Shown: piece after piece, positions 40,605-56,454 of the stretch | How positions within the stretch are numbered: position 1 is the stretch's first letter | How the letters are laid out: the number at the start of each line of letters is the position of its first letter | Assembly: GCF_010731775.1 (NCBI RefSeq) | Contig: NZ_AP022590.1 | Coordinates: forward strand, 3,472,001-3,536,000 | Origin: Mycobacterium mantenii | GTDB lineage: Bacteria > Actinomycetota > Actinomycetes > Mycobacteriales > Mycobacteriaceae | Length of the DNA stretch: 64,000 bases | Direction of reading: 5' to 3' | Position numbers and translations under genes: made by a program | Notes under the pieces: model-generated | Seen by the model: only the letters and a program-made list of their open reading frames with translations | What the model was told of the DNA's origin: nothing | Databases searched by the model: none

Positions 40605-40665
40605 CTACCGGCTTTCTGTGTTCGTGTTCGGCATTTTTCTAGCGTTTTCAAGTCTGTGTACTGCA

Positions 40666-40671
40666 ATTATG
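40666..40671 (-). promoter_or_regulatory. Candidate -10 element of the str operon
   Basis: On the minus strand GGACATAATTGC contains CATAAT, close to TANNNT, 62 bases before the rpsL ATG. No convincing -35 hexamer sits 16-18 bases upstream. It is the best -10 candidate in the 244-base gap 40605-40848. Confidence 0.4.
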
Positions 40672-40848
40672 TCCGGCCGCGTCACCCCGCGCCCGGGTGT
40701 GTCGCATGCGCTGCGCACCGGACTTGGCCCGAAGCTTCGTGGACACGCGAATTCGCCCGGCATCCACTCCCTTACGGTTAGGCGCCGTAAGCCGCCAGGC
40801 ACGAGGGACCACAATACCCGCCAGCGGTCTCGCAGGTCAAAGCGGCGG

Positions 40849-41493
40849 CTAACCCCTGGCGCCGTCGTGGGCGGTGCGCTTTTCCAGCCCGGCCGCCAAC
40901 CGCAGCACCATGTCGGAGAACAGTGCGTCGGTGTCGATGTCGTCCATGACACCGGTCATCTCCAGCAAAACGAAGCCGTGCAGGGCGGACCAGAACTCCA
41001 GCGCGGCGTGGAAGGCCGCCTCGCCGTCCAGGCCGTAGGAGGACAGCACGGCGATCACCGGTGCGGCCGCCCCGCGGGTCGCGGCGGTGTATTCGGGATC
41101 GTCACCGCCCAGCGGCATCCGGGTGAAGGCCGAGTAGCGGCCCGGGTGGTGGTGGGCATAGCTGCGGTAGGCGCCCGCCATCACCAGCACCGCGTCGTCG
41201 CGGGCGCGGCCCTGACCGACCCGGTTGAGCATCGTGATGATGTCGTCGATCACGCGGATCCGCACCGCGCGGCGCAGGTCTTCCAGGCTGTCGACGTGGT
41301 TGTACAGCGACGGCCCCTTGGTGCCCAGCTGCATCGCCAGCGCGTTGATGGTCAGGGCGTCCCAGCCCTCGCGATCCAAGAACGTCAGGGCGCCGTCGAT
41401 GATCCCGTCCCGGCTCAGCTTGGCCGGACGGGAGGCGGGCCGTCCCGCGCGCTGGCGCCCGACCGCCGGCGGCGGATCCGGTGGAGCTGCCAT
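40849..41493 (-). CDS. TetR-family regulator (Rv0681-like)
   Basis: A 214-residue TetR protein. The DNA-binding part is RDGIIDGALTFLDREGWDAL, then ALAMQLGTKGPSLYNHVDSL. The C-terminal half ends with a helix block ALEFWSALHGFVLLEMTG typical of the WHG-type TetR C-domain. It is divergent from two DUF3060 genes, with an imperfect inverted repeat in the 194-base gap. Ligand unknown. Confidence 0.9.
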   Translation of the reverse strand: MAAPPDPPPAVGRQRAGRPASRPAKLSRDGIIDGALTFLDREGWDALTINALAMQLGTKGPSLYNHVDSLEDLRRAVRIRVIDDIITMLNRVGQGRARDDAVLVMAGAYRSYAHHHPGRYSAFTRMPLGGDDPEYTAATRGAAAPVIAVLSSYGLDGEAAFHAALEFWSALHGFVLLEMTGVMDDIDTDALFSDMVLRLAAGLEKRTAHDGARG

Positions 41494-41528
41494 GGCGGTC
41501 GCCCTTCGATTACGTGAAACGGGTTGCG

Positions 41529-41551
41529 GTTAACTAATGACTCTAGTTGAC
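41529..41551. promoter_or_regulatory. Imperfect inverted repeat, TetR operator candidate
   Basis: GTTAACTA (41529-41536) and TAGTTGAC (41544-41551) match as an inverted repeat in 7 of 8 positions around a 7-base centre. It is 35 bases from the TetR start and 136 from the DUF3060 start. Confidence 0.4.
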
Positions 41552-41687
41552 ACCCGTTCGGACACGAATGTCCCGAGCGGATACGAGCACGCGGCAAAGG
41601 ACAACAAAGTCTGCCACCGGGCCGGCGAATGCACGTAATGTCATGCTTGCCTCGTTAGCAGCCGACCCGTCCAAAAGGGGGCCCGCA

Positions 41688-42056
41688 GTGAAGTGGACGA
41701 CTGTCGCCGGGTCACTGGCCACCTGTGTCATCGCCGTCGCCGCGGCCGCCCTGCCGGTCGCGCAGGCCAAGAACGGCGACACCCACATCATCGGGCAGGA
41801 CATCGAGCAGACGATCGACTGCAACGACGCCACGCTGATGGTCAACGGCACCGGCATCAACGTCACCGCGCTGGGCAACTGCTACGCCGTGACGGTGATG
41901 GGTTCGTCGAACACCGTGATCGCCGACTCGGTGTCGCACGACATCACCGTGTACGGCTACAACGAGACGGTGTTCTACAAGAGCGGTCAGCCCGCCCTGT
42001 GGGACCGCGGCCGCGAACTGGGCATGACCAATCGGCTCCAGCAGGTGCCGGGCTAA
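41688..42056 (+). CDS. Exported DUF3060 protein (Rv0680c-like)
   Basis: A 122-residue secreted protein. GTG 41688 is preceded by AAGGGGG and gives a clean signal peptide (MKWTTVAGSLATCVIAVAAA, cut near VAQA-KN). The mature part is a small repetitive beta structure typical of DUF3060 (IEQTIDCNDATLMVNGTG, GSSNTVIADSVSHDITVYG). Function unknown. It pairs with the lipoprotein downstream. Confidence 0.85.
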   Translation: MKWTTVAGSLATCVIAVAAAALPVAQAKNGDTHIIGQDIEQTIDCNDATLMVNGTGINVTALGNCYAVTVMGSSNTVIADSVSHDITVYGYNETVFYKSGQPALWDRGRELGMTNRLQQVPG

Positions 42057-42098
42057 ACCACAGCAGCACAACATCATCCGATCAAGAATCGAGGAACC

Positions 42099-42587
42099 AT
42101 GCCCGCCTACATCCGTGACCACTCACTGCGCCTGGCCGTGCTCACCGTGACACCGGCGGCCGCGGCCCTGGTGCTGGCCGGCTGCAGTTCGACGGCCAAC
42201 CCGCCGGCGGGCTCCTCGACGACCACCACCAAGAGCACCGCGACGACGACCAGTGCCGGTGCGGCGCCGACGACGGGATCGAGCGGTGCGAGCACCACCG
42301 CGTCCATCGAGATCGGCAACACGATCAACTACGGATCTATGGGCACCACCACCACCCTGGACTGCGCCAGCGGCAAGTCGCTGAACGTCGGCGGCTCGGA
42401 CAACACCCTGACGATCACGGGTACCTGCGAGACGGCCACCGTCAGCGGCACCAACAACAAGATCACCTTCGACAAGGTCAACACCCGCATCACCGTGCTG
42501 GGGATGAACAACACCATCACCTACAAAGACGGTGACCCCAAGGTCGACAAGATCGGCCAGAGCAACACGATCACCAAGGGCAGCTGA
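42099..42587 (+). CDS. DUF3060 lipoprotein (Rv0679c-like)
   Basis: A 162-residue lipoprotein with signal LRLAVLTVTPAAAALVLAGC and lipobox LAGC. A Thr/Ser-rich linker follows, then a DUF3060 repeat fold (LNVGGSDNTLTITGTC, NNKITFDKVNTRITVLGMNN). It lies 42 bases after the other DUF3060 gene. The M. tuberculosis homologue Rv0679c is a cell-envelope lipoprotein reported to associate with lipoarabinomannan. The next gene is echA5, not mmpR5. Confidence 0.9.
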   Translation: MPAYIRDHSLRLAVLTVTPAAAALVLAGCSSTANPPAGSSTTTTKSTATTTSAGAAPTTGSSGASTTASIEIGNTINYGSMGTTTTLDCASGKSLNVGGSDNTLTITGTCETATVSGTNNKITFDKVNTRITVLGMNNTITYKDGDPKVDKIGQSNTITKGS

Positions 42588-42628
42588 CCGGTAACGCCCA
42601 GCCCGCCGGCCGCGCCTACCGCTCCCGG

Positions 42629-43396
42629 CTAGCCGGCCGGCGCCCCGTGCCGTCCCGCGCCCGCCGCGAAGCGCCCGGCCCCCTCGTTGGCCTCCGCGGC
42701 CACCCGCGAGATGCTGGCGAATTCGAAGTCGAGCGCGTCGGATTCCGTTGTCCCCCATTGGTGTAACGCTGAGAGCCGATCCGAGCGCAGGCATTGCTGG
42801 GGCAGCGCCGCCAGTTGCGCGGCCAATTCCTCGGCGGCCTGGCGCGCCTGGCCCTTGGGGACCACCCGATTCGCCAACCCGATCGCCAGGGCTTCGTCGG
42901 CGGCGACCGCGCGGCCGGTGAGGATCATGTCCATCGCGCGGCTGTGTCCGATCAGCCGGGGCAGCCGCACGGTGCCACCGTCGATGAGGGGGACCCCCCA
43001 GCGCCGGCAGAACACACCGAACACGGCGCCCTCCTCGGCCACCCGAAGGTCGCACCAGGTGGCCAGCTCCAAGCCGCCGGCGACGGCGTAGCCGCTGACC
43101 GCGGCGATGACGGGTTTGGACAGCACCATCCGCGTCGGGCCCATCGGGCCCGGGCCGGTGCGATGCACGGCGTTGGCGTCGGGTGTGCCGAAGGCCTTCA
43201 AATCGGCTCCGGCGCAGAATGTTCCGTTATCGCCCCACAGCACCGCCACCGATGCGGAGTCGTCGCGGTCGAACTCCTCGAACGCCGAGTACAGCGCGGC
43301 CGCCGTCGGGCCGTTGACCGCGTTGCGCGCCGCCGGCCGGTTGATGATCACCGTGGTCACCGGGCCGTTGCGCTCGATACGCACCGGATCAGTCAT
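42629..43396 (-). CDS. echA5: Enoyl-CoA hydratase/isomerase family (EchA5-like)
   Basis: A 255-residue crotonase-fold protein. The oxyanion-hole regions are present: TFCAGADLKAFG and GYAVAGGLELATWCDLRVA. The first catalytic glutamate (GGLELA) is there, but the second, normally just after FGxPE, is absent (FGVFCRRWGVPLIDGG). Simple hydratase activity is therefore doubtful. Its ATG overlaps the stop of the PaaX-type regulator by 4 bases. Last gene of the fadE8 operon. Confidence 0.88.
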   Translation of the reverse strand: MTDPVRIERNGPVTTVIINRPAARNAVNGPTAAALYSAFEEFDRDDSASVAVLWGDNGTFCAGADLKAFGTPDANAVHRTGPGPMGPTRMVLSKPVIAAVSGYAVAGGLELATWCDLRVAEEGAVFGVFCRRWGVPLIDGGTVRLPRLIGHSRAMDMILTGRAVAADEALAIGLANRVVPKGQARQAAEELAAQLAALPQQCLRSDRLSALHQWGTTESDALDFEFASISRVAAEANEGAGRFAAGAGRHGAPAG

Positions 43397-44112
43397 GTCG
43401 CCTCCGCAAATAGTGGTTCGCGCCGCCTGAGCAGCTCAGCGGCGAAGTCGTGGTAGGCCGCGCGCAATCGGGCGCCAGGCCAGTCGGCCGGCAGTAACTC
43501 GTCGGGCAGCACCGGGTCGGTGAGCAGGTGGCGCACCGTCGCCGCCGCCACCACGAAACGACCGGGAATGTCTGGCGCGGCGGCTATCTCGTCGAGCAGC
43601 CGATGCCCGGTCTGGGCCCAGGCGGGCAGGTCCCATAGCTGGGCGGCGAGCTCGTCGGGGTGGTCGTCGCGCGCGCGCAGCACCCGCGCCTGGGCCGTGA
43701 CGTCGGGGCCGGGCTCCGCGTCGATGTTGTCGGGGCGCATCCACACGCCTTCGCGGAGTTCACCGAACCGCTTGTCGTGCAGGGCGGTTCGCAGCGCCGC
43801 GCGGGTACGCGCGTCGTTGCCCACGCTGGTCACGATGAGCGTGACCCACTCCCCGTGCCAGGGCCGGACCCGCGGGTCGATGGCGTCGTCCTGCCGCCGC
43901 TGGCGGGCCAGCAGGCGATCCGAGAGCCGGTAGCCGTCCGCGGAGCGGATCAGGTCGCCGGCACCGACCATGCGGGTCAGCGCTACCCGCAACGTCGACT
44001 CCTTGATGCCAAAATCAGAAGTGAGCCTTACTAATTCGTTGGCACGAGCGTGCGCGGGGTGCGCGCCGAGCAGCACGCTGAGCACCACCGACCGTGCGGT
44101 CATGTCCGGCAT
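43393..44112 (-). CDS. PaaX-family transcriptional regulator (Rv0674-like)
   Basis: A 239-residue PaaX-type winged-helix repressor. The N-terminal domain reads LTSDFGIKESTLRVALTRMV and GYRLSDRLLARQRR; the C-terminal effector domain contains REGVWMRPDNID. PaaX proteins sense aryl-CoA thioesters and control phenylacetate-type catabolism. Here it sits inside an acyl-CoA operon (fadE8-echA4-this-echA5), so it may autoregulate that operon. Confidence 0.85.
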   Translation of the reverse strand: MPDMTARSVVLSVLLGAHPAHARANELVRLTSDFGIKESTLRVALTRMVGAGDLIRSADGYRLSDRLLARQRRQDDAIDPRVRPWHGEWVTLIVTSVGNDARTRAALRTALHDKRFGELREGVWMRPDNIDAEPGPDVTAQARVLRARDDHPDELAAQLWDLPAWAQTGHRLLDEIAAAPDIPGRFVVAAATVRHLLTDPVLPDELLPADWPGARLRAAYHDFAAELLRRREPLFAEAT

Positions 44113-44114
44113 GG

Positions 44115-45053
44115 CTACACCTGGGAGGCGCGGCGGCCGTGGTCGCCGAAAGGCTCGTCGCGATGCCGTACCGCTTCCCGGAAGCCGTGCTCGGTGGCGT
44201 CGGCGACGAAGGCGTGGCCCTCCGGGGTGTGCCGGGCGACACCGTCGAACACGGTGCTGACCATGCGGCTGGTGGCCACGCCCTGTTGCAGCAGCGCCGA
44301 ATTCAGCGCGAGCTTGACCATGATCAGCTGGTTGACGGGCACCGCGGCGATCCGTTCGACCAGTCGCTCCGTGCGCTCGTCGAGGTCCGCCGGGTCTGGC
44401 GCCTCGACCGCCAGCCCCCATTCCGCGGCCTGGGCGCCGGTGATGCAGTCGCCGGTGAACAGCAGCCTTTTGGCGCGCTGGTCGCCGAGGCGGTGCGCCC
44501 ACAGGCCCGCGGCCGGGACGCCCCACACGCGGGTGGGCGGGTAGCCGATCTTGGCATCGGCCGCGACGATCACCTGGTCGGCGTGCAGCGCGATGTCGGT
44601 GCCGCCGGCCACGCAGTAGCCGTGGATCTTGACCACCGTCGGCTTATCGGCGTGCATCAGGCTGGAGAAGCCCCGCACGAACCGGCTCATCATCTGGTAG
44701 TCGATCATGGGGTCCCACGGCTGGTCGGGTAAGTGGTTGACCGCCTGGGTTTTTCCGTCCAGCACGGTGCCCTTGTACGCGCCGGTGCCGCCCGCCGAGC
44801 CGGTGCGGTCCGCATAGGCGCTCAGGTCGAATCCCGCGCAGAAGCCCTCGCCGCGACCGGACACCAGGATGACGTGCACATTCGGGTCGAGGTCGGCGCG
44901 CTCCACCAGCGCAGAGAGCTCCAGCGGGGTGTCCGCGACGATCGCGTTGCCCTTTTCCGGCCGGTTGAAGGTGATCCGGGCAACCCGATCGGTGACCTCG
45001 TAGGTCATCGTCTTCAGGTTGTCGAAGTCGACCGGCCTGATCGCGTGAGTCAT
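44115..45053 (-). CDS. echA4: Enoyl-CoA hydratase family (EchA4-like)
   Basis: A 312-residue crotonase-family protein, the length of Rv0673, from ATG 45051-45053 (MTHAIRPVDFDNLKTMTYEV). Conserved parts are FNRPEKGNAI, GFCAGFDLSAYADR and GYCVAGGTDIALHADQVI. The residue normally Glu in GGxxE is Asp (GGTD), so catalysis may differ from standard hydratases. A tight arrangement with fadE8 (8 bases) supports a shared acyl-CoA pathway. Confidence 0.9.
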   Translation of the reverse strand: MTHAIRPVDFDNLKTMTYEVTDRVARITFNRPEKGNAIVADTPLELSALVERADLDPNVHVILVSGRGEGFCAGFDLSAYADRTGSAGGTGAYKGTVLDGKTQAVNHLPDQPWDPMIDYQMMSRFVRGFSSLMHADKPTVVKIHGYCVAGGTDIALHADQVIVAADAKIGYPPTRVWGVPAAGLWAHRLGDQRAKRLLFTGDCITGAQAAEWGLAVEAPDPADLDERTERLVERIAAVPVNQLIMVKLALNSALLQQGVATSRMVSTVFDGVARHTPEGHAFVADATEHGFREAVRHRDEPFGDHGRRASQV

Positions 45054-45061
45054 GCGGGCGC

Positions 45062-46699
45062 TCAGCCCTTTACCAGCGCGCGCTCGAGGATTGGGGCCAG
45101 ATCCAGGCCGGTGGGCATGGTGCCGTACGCCCCGCCCCACTGGCGGTCGAGCCGGGTGGTCAGGAAGGCCTCGGCGACGGCGGGGTGGCCGTGGCGCACC
45201 AGCAGGGACGCCTGCAGCGCCAGGCAGATGTCCTCGGCGACCTTGCGGGCGCGGTGCGCGATGGTGTCCAGGTCGGTCAGGTCCTGACGCAGCCGCTGCA
45301 CGTGAGCACCCAATCGCGGGTCGGCCCCGACGCTCTCGGCCAGCTCGGTGAACAGCACCTCGACGCATTCGGGGCGAGTTGCCATGGCGCGCAACGTGTC
45401 CAGCGCGCTGACGTTGCCCGAGCCCTCCCAGATGCCCATCAGCGGCGCCTCACGGAACAGTCGCGGCATGCCCGAGTCCTCGACGTAACCGTTGCCGCCC
45501 AGGCATTCCAGCGCCTCGGCCGCGTGCGGGGTGGCGCGCTTGCACACCCAGTACTTGCTCGCCGCCAGGCCGATGCGGCGCAGCAGCGCCTCCTGCCCGT
45601 CGCCGCGCAACGCTTTGTCGGTGGCGGCGGCCATCCGCATCGCGACGATGGTCGCGGCCTCGGCCTCCACGGCGAGGTCGGCCAGCACGTTGCGCATCAG
45701 CGGCTGGTCGATCAGGTAGGCGCCGAACGCCTTTCGGTGCTGGGCGTGGTGGATGGCGCGGGTCAGGCCGGTGCGCATGCTGGTGGCGCTGCCCAGGGTG
45801 CAGTCCAGGCGGGTCAGGTTGACCATCTCGATGATGGTGGGGACGCCGCGGCCCTCCTCGCCCACCAGCCACGCGATGGCGCCGTCGTATTCGACCTCGC
45901 TGGAGGCGTTGGCGTGGTTGCCGAGCTTGTCTTTGAGCCGCTGCAGGAACATCCGGTTGCGGGTACCGTCGGGCAGCACTCGCGGCAACATGAAGCACGA
46001 CAGGCCGCCCGGAGCCTGCGCGAGTACCAGGAAGATGTCGCACATCGGCGCCGAGGTGAACCACTTGTGGCCGGTGAGGCGATAACTGCCATCAGCGTTG
46101 GGGCCGTTCGGGGTCGCCTCGGTGGTGCCGGCGCGCACGTCGGAGCCGCCCTGCTTCTCGGTCATCGACATGCCGGCGGTGATGCCCCGCTTGGTGGTGG
46201 CCAGCTTGAGTTCGGGATCGTATTCACGGCTGGTCAGCAGGGGCTCGTACACCGCCGCGAGCTCCGGGTTGAAGCGCAGCGCCGGGACCACGGCGTAGGT
46301 CATCGAGATCGGGCAGGTGTGGCCGGGCTCGACGTTCCAGACCGACATCTTGGCGGCCCGCACCACGTGTGCGCCCGGGCGGTCGTCGGCCCACGGCGCG
46401 GCGTGGATGCCGCCGGCGATCGCCGTGCGCATCAGCTCGTGGTAGGCCGGGTCGTATTCGACCTCGTCGACGCGATGACCGTATTTGTCGTGCGTGTGCA
46501 GGATGGGCCGGTTGCGGTCGGCGAGCTCACCCCACCGCTGGGCCTCGTGGCCACCCGCGATGGCACCGACCTCGTTCACCTCTTCTAAGCCCCATTCCCC
46601 GCCCTCGCGGATCAGGGCCTCGACGAGCACCGCGGACGTCGCGGGATTGTAGTTCTCCAGCGGAGGAACCTGGTTGGTGACGACATGCGTATCCGACAT
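45062..46699 (-). CDS. fadE8: Acyl-CoA dehydrogenase FadE8
   Basis: An FAD-dependent acyl-CoA dehydrogenase of 545 residues, related to E. coli AidB in size and style. Starts MSDTHVVTNQVPPLENYNPA from ATG 46697-46699. Family blocks are GMSMTEKQGGSDVR, LTGHKWFTSAPMCDIFLV and YWVCKRATPHAAEALECLGG. First gene of a four-gene operon with echA4, the PaaX regulator and echA5. Substrate unknown. Confidence 0.93.
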   Translation of the reverse strand: MSDTHVVTNQVPPLENYNPATSAVLVEALIREGGEWGLEEVNEVGAIAGGHEAQRWGELADRNRPILHTHDKYGHRVDEVEYDPAYHELMRTAIAGGIHAAPWADDRPGAHVVRAAKMSVWNVEPGHTCPISMTYAVVPALRFNPELAAVYEPLLTSREYDPELKLATTKRGITAGMSMTEKQGGSDVRAGTTEATPNGPNADGSYRLTGHKWFTSAPMCDIFLVLAQAPGGLSCFMLPRVLPDGTRNRMFLQRLKDKLGNHANASSEVEYDGAIAWLVGEEGRGVPTIIEMVNLTRLDCTLGSATSMRTGLTRAIHHAQHRKAFGAYLIDQPLMRNVLADLAVEAEAATIVAMRMAAATDKALRGDGQEALLRRIGLAASKYWVCKRATPHAAEALECLGGNGYVEDSGMPRLFREAPLMGIWEGSGNVSALDTLRAMATRPECVEVLFTELAESVGADPRLGAHVQRLRQDLTDLDTIAHRARKVAEDICLALQASLLVRHGHPAVAEAFLTTRLDRQWGGAYGTMPTGLDLAPILERALVKG

Positions 46700-46748
46700 G
46701 CCCCTCATGTTACATTTTTCCGACAGTTGCACAAGAGCTGTAATACAG

Positions 46749-47579
46749 CTACCGGGGATGGGCCGCGAAGAACTCCCACAGCCGTTGGCTGGCGAAGCCC
46801 GGCCATTCGTGGCCGCCGCCGTCGATGGTGATGAGGACGACGCCGCGGTTACCGGTACATCCGGCCGTCGACGTGGCCAACGGACCGTTCGTCACGGTGG
46901 CCGGACTGCCACACTGATCAACGTTGCGCCAGAATGCATTCAGGCTGGGCACCGACGGGCCGTGGATGACGCTGAAACCCTGCCCGCCGCCGTAGGGCAC
47001 CAGCCGATCCGCCGTGCCGTGGATGTGCATGATCGACATCGGGCGGGGCTTGCGGCAGTCGGTCAGCAGCGTGCCCGCCACCGGACCGATGGCGGCGAAG
47101 ATGTCGGTGTCGCACGCCAGCGTGTAGGACATGATGGCGCCGTTACTCATGCCGGTGACATAGACCCTGGCGGGATCGGTGGCTACGTTCCTGGCGATGT
47201 CGGCGACGGCCGCGCTGATGAAGGCGACGTCATCGACACCCTCCCGTCCCGGCCGGCCGCAGCAGCCTTCCCCGTCGACGTTCCAGGCCCGGTCAACTCC
47301 ATCCGGGTAAGCGACGACGAACCGGCCCGCATCGGCCAATTCGTCCCAGCCGTAATCCCTTTCGACCTGCTGTGCGCTCCCGGAGTAGCCGTGCAGCACG
47401 ACCACGAGCGGCGTCGAAGCCGGTATCCCCGCGGGCTCGTAGAGCCGATAGCTGCGATCGCGCCCGCCGACATTGATGTGGTGCACGCTGGTGCCGGTGA
47501 CGAAGCCCGACGGCAGCGCCGACGCACAACCCGCGATTAACAGGAGCGCCCCGAAGAGCGTCGCGAGCCGACCGGGCAT
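46749..47579 (-). CDS. lpqP: Polyhydroxybutyrate depolymerase-like lipoprotein esterase LpqP
   Basis: A 276-residue lipoprotein: signal LATLFGALLLIAGC with lipobox IAGC. The esterase domain has VVLHGYSGSAQQVERDYGWD and the nucleophile elbow GMSNGAIMSY (Ser). An Asp follows in HGTADRLVPYGG, and His in DGGGHEWPGF. It resembles LpqC/PHB depolymerase-type esterases acting in the envelope. It lies 10 bases after nfo. Confidence 0.92.
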   Translation of the reverse strand: MPGRLATLFGALLLIAGCASALPSGFVTGTSVHHINVGGRDRSYRLYEPAGIPASTPLVVVLHGYSGSAQQVERDYGWDELADAGRFVVAYPDGVDRAWNVDGEGCCGRPGREGVDDVAFISAAVADIARNVATDPARVYVTGMSNGAIMSYTLACDTDIFAAIGPVAGTLLTDCRKPRPMSIMHIHGTADRLVPYGGGQGFSVIHGPSVPSLNAFWRNVDQCGSPATVTNGPLATSTAGCTGNRGVVLITIDGGGHEWPGFASQRLWEFFAAHPR

Positions 47580-47589
47580 GGGCCGTGGC

Positions 47590-48345
47590 TCAGCCGCTGG
47601 TCTTTTCCCGCAGGAACGCGATGTCGTCCTTGCGGCCCTCGTCGGCGGTCTCGCAGATGACCGGCGCGTCGGCCGCCGTGACCACCGCGGCGAGCAGCTC
47701 GGGATCGATCTGGCCGGTGCCGAAGTTGGCGTGCCGGTCGGCGCCCGAGCCCGCCGCGTCCCTCGAGTCGTTGCAGTGCACCAGGTCGATGCGGCCGGTC
47801 AGCGCCTTGATCCGGTCCACCGCGTCGATCAGTTCCTCACCCGCGGCCCACGCATGGCAGGTGTCCAGGCAGAACCCAATGCCCTTGTCGCCGATGCGAT
47901 CCCACAGCCTGCCGATGGTGTCGAAGTAGCGGGCCATCGCGTGGTCGCCGCCGGCGGTGTTCTCCAGGTACACCCGCACGTCGGTCTCCAGGTAGTCCAG
48001 CGCCTTGACCCACCGCTCGAAGCCGGCCTCCATGTCGTTGTCGTCGGCGTGGCCGCCGTGCACGACCACGGCCGTCGCGTTGATCTCCGCGGCGGCATCG
48101 CAGGTGTCCTGCAGGATCTTGCGCGACGGGATGCGGATGCGGTTGTTGGCCGACGCCACGTTGATGAGGTATGGCGCGTGGACGTACAGCGGGATGGTGG
48201 ACGCCTTCAGCGCCTCGGCGTCGTCGCGGGGTTTGGGCTTCTTCCAGCTCTGCGGGTTGCCCAGGAAGAACTGCACCACGTCGGCGCCGTCCGCCTGGGC
48301 CGCGGCCAGGGGAGCGTCTTGATGGACATGCGAACCGATGAGCAC
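47590..48345 (-). CDS. nfo: Endonuclease IV (AP endonuclease)
   Basis: Zn-dependent AP endonuclease of base excision repair, 251 residues, orthologue of Rv0670 (end). Starts at GTG as (M)[20 protein letters not shown]. Metal-site residues are seen in [30 protein letters not shown] and VHCNDSRD, and the C-terminal CETADEG. Confidence 0.95.
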   Translation of the reverse strand: MLIGSHVHQDAPLAAAQADGADVVQFFLGNPQSWKKPKPRDDAEALKASTIPLYVHAPYLINVASANNRIRIPSRKILQDTCDAAAEINATAVVVHGGHADDNDMEAGFERWVKALDYLETDVRVYLENTAGGDHAMARYFDTIGRLWDRIGDKGIGFCLDTCHAWAAGEELIDAVDRIKALTGRIDLVHCNDSRDAAGSGADRHANFGTGQIDPELLAAVVTAADAPVICETADEGRKDDIAFLREKTSG

Positions 48346-48380
48346 GTCGGCCAGTCTAGTTGGGGAGCCAGAGCCCGCCC

Positions 48381-48430
48381 AACGTCACGCTGGCGTGACG
48401 TTGGAATGCGACAGCCACGCTGGCGTGACG
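48381..48430. repeat. Tandem copies of a CGTCACGC-TG-GCGTGACG palindrome
   Basis: 48381-48402 is a perfect inverted repeat (10-base arms AACGTCACGC and GCGTGACGTT around TG). A second copy, CCACGCTGGCGTGACG, follows about 13 bases later with its left arm altered. It sits between the nfo start and the rpoC terminator. It may be a dispersed intergenic repeat or a protein-binding site. Confidence 0.6.
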
Positions 48431-48481
48431 CTCGAAGGCGGGTGGTGCCCACAGCTCGACGCATGCTCGGCGCATGAAAGA

Positions 48482-48503
48482 GCCCCGGGCCGAAACCCGG
48501 GGC
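48482..48503. terminator. Bidirectional terminator after rpoC
   Basis: GCCCCGGG-CCGAAA-CCCGGGGC, followed by TTTT on the plus strand and TCTTTC on the minus strand. It lies 16 bases beyond the rpoC stop. Confidence 0.85.
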
Positions 48504-48519
48504 TTTTCCAATGCGTGGA

Positions 48520-52494
<3,975 letters not shown>

Positions 52495-52540
52495 TTAGTT
52501 ACCAATAAAGAGGCTGGCTATCGCCACTTGGGCGCCGTCG

Positions 52541-56164
<3,624 letters not shown>

Positions 56165-56264
56165 TCACGCGCAACTAGAACTAAGCCGCTTGAGGGGGCT
56201 CAGGCTTAGACCACGGTGTCAGGTGGCGGGTGAGGTGGGCAGGAGGTAGCCAGCGCAACGTCCA

Positions 56265-56293
56265 ACAATAGCGCAGGACGGCGCATTCCTCAA
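56265..56293 (-). promoter_or_regulatory. Sigma-A-type promoter of rpoBC
   Basis: On the minus strand TTGAGG (56288-56293), 17 bases, TATTGT (56265-56270), about 200 bases upstream of the rpoB start. The 392-base gap 56063-56454 has no gene; another TTGACG at about 56396 lacks a matching -10. Confidence 0.6.
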
Positions 56294-56454
56294 CTTCGCA
56301 GCGTCAGCATTCCAGGGACATCGGCGCTGGCTGGCATCTCGACTTTCCGCTGGATACATGCTGCCCAACAGACTGGCCGGTTTAGGGCCCGTCGTCAAGA
56401 GGGCGGGCCGCCGTGTTGCGCGGAGTCATCGCGAAACCCACCGGACCGCACGCT

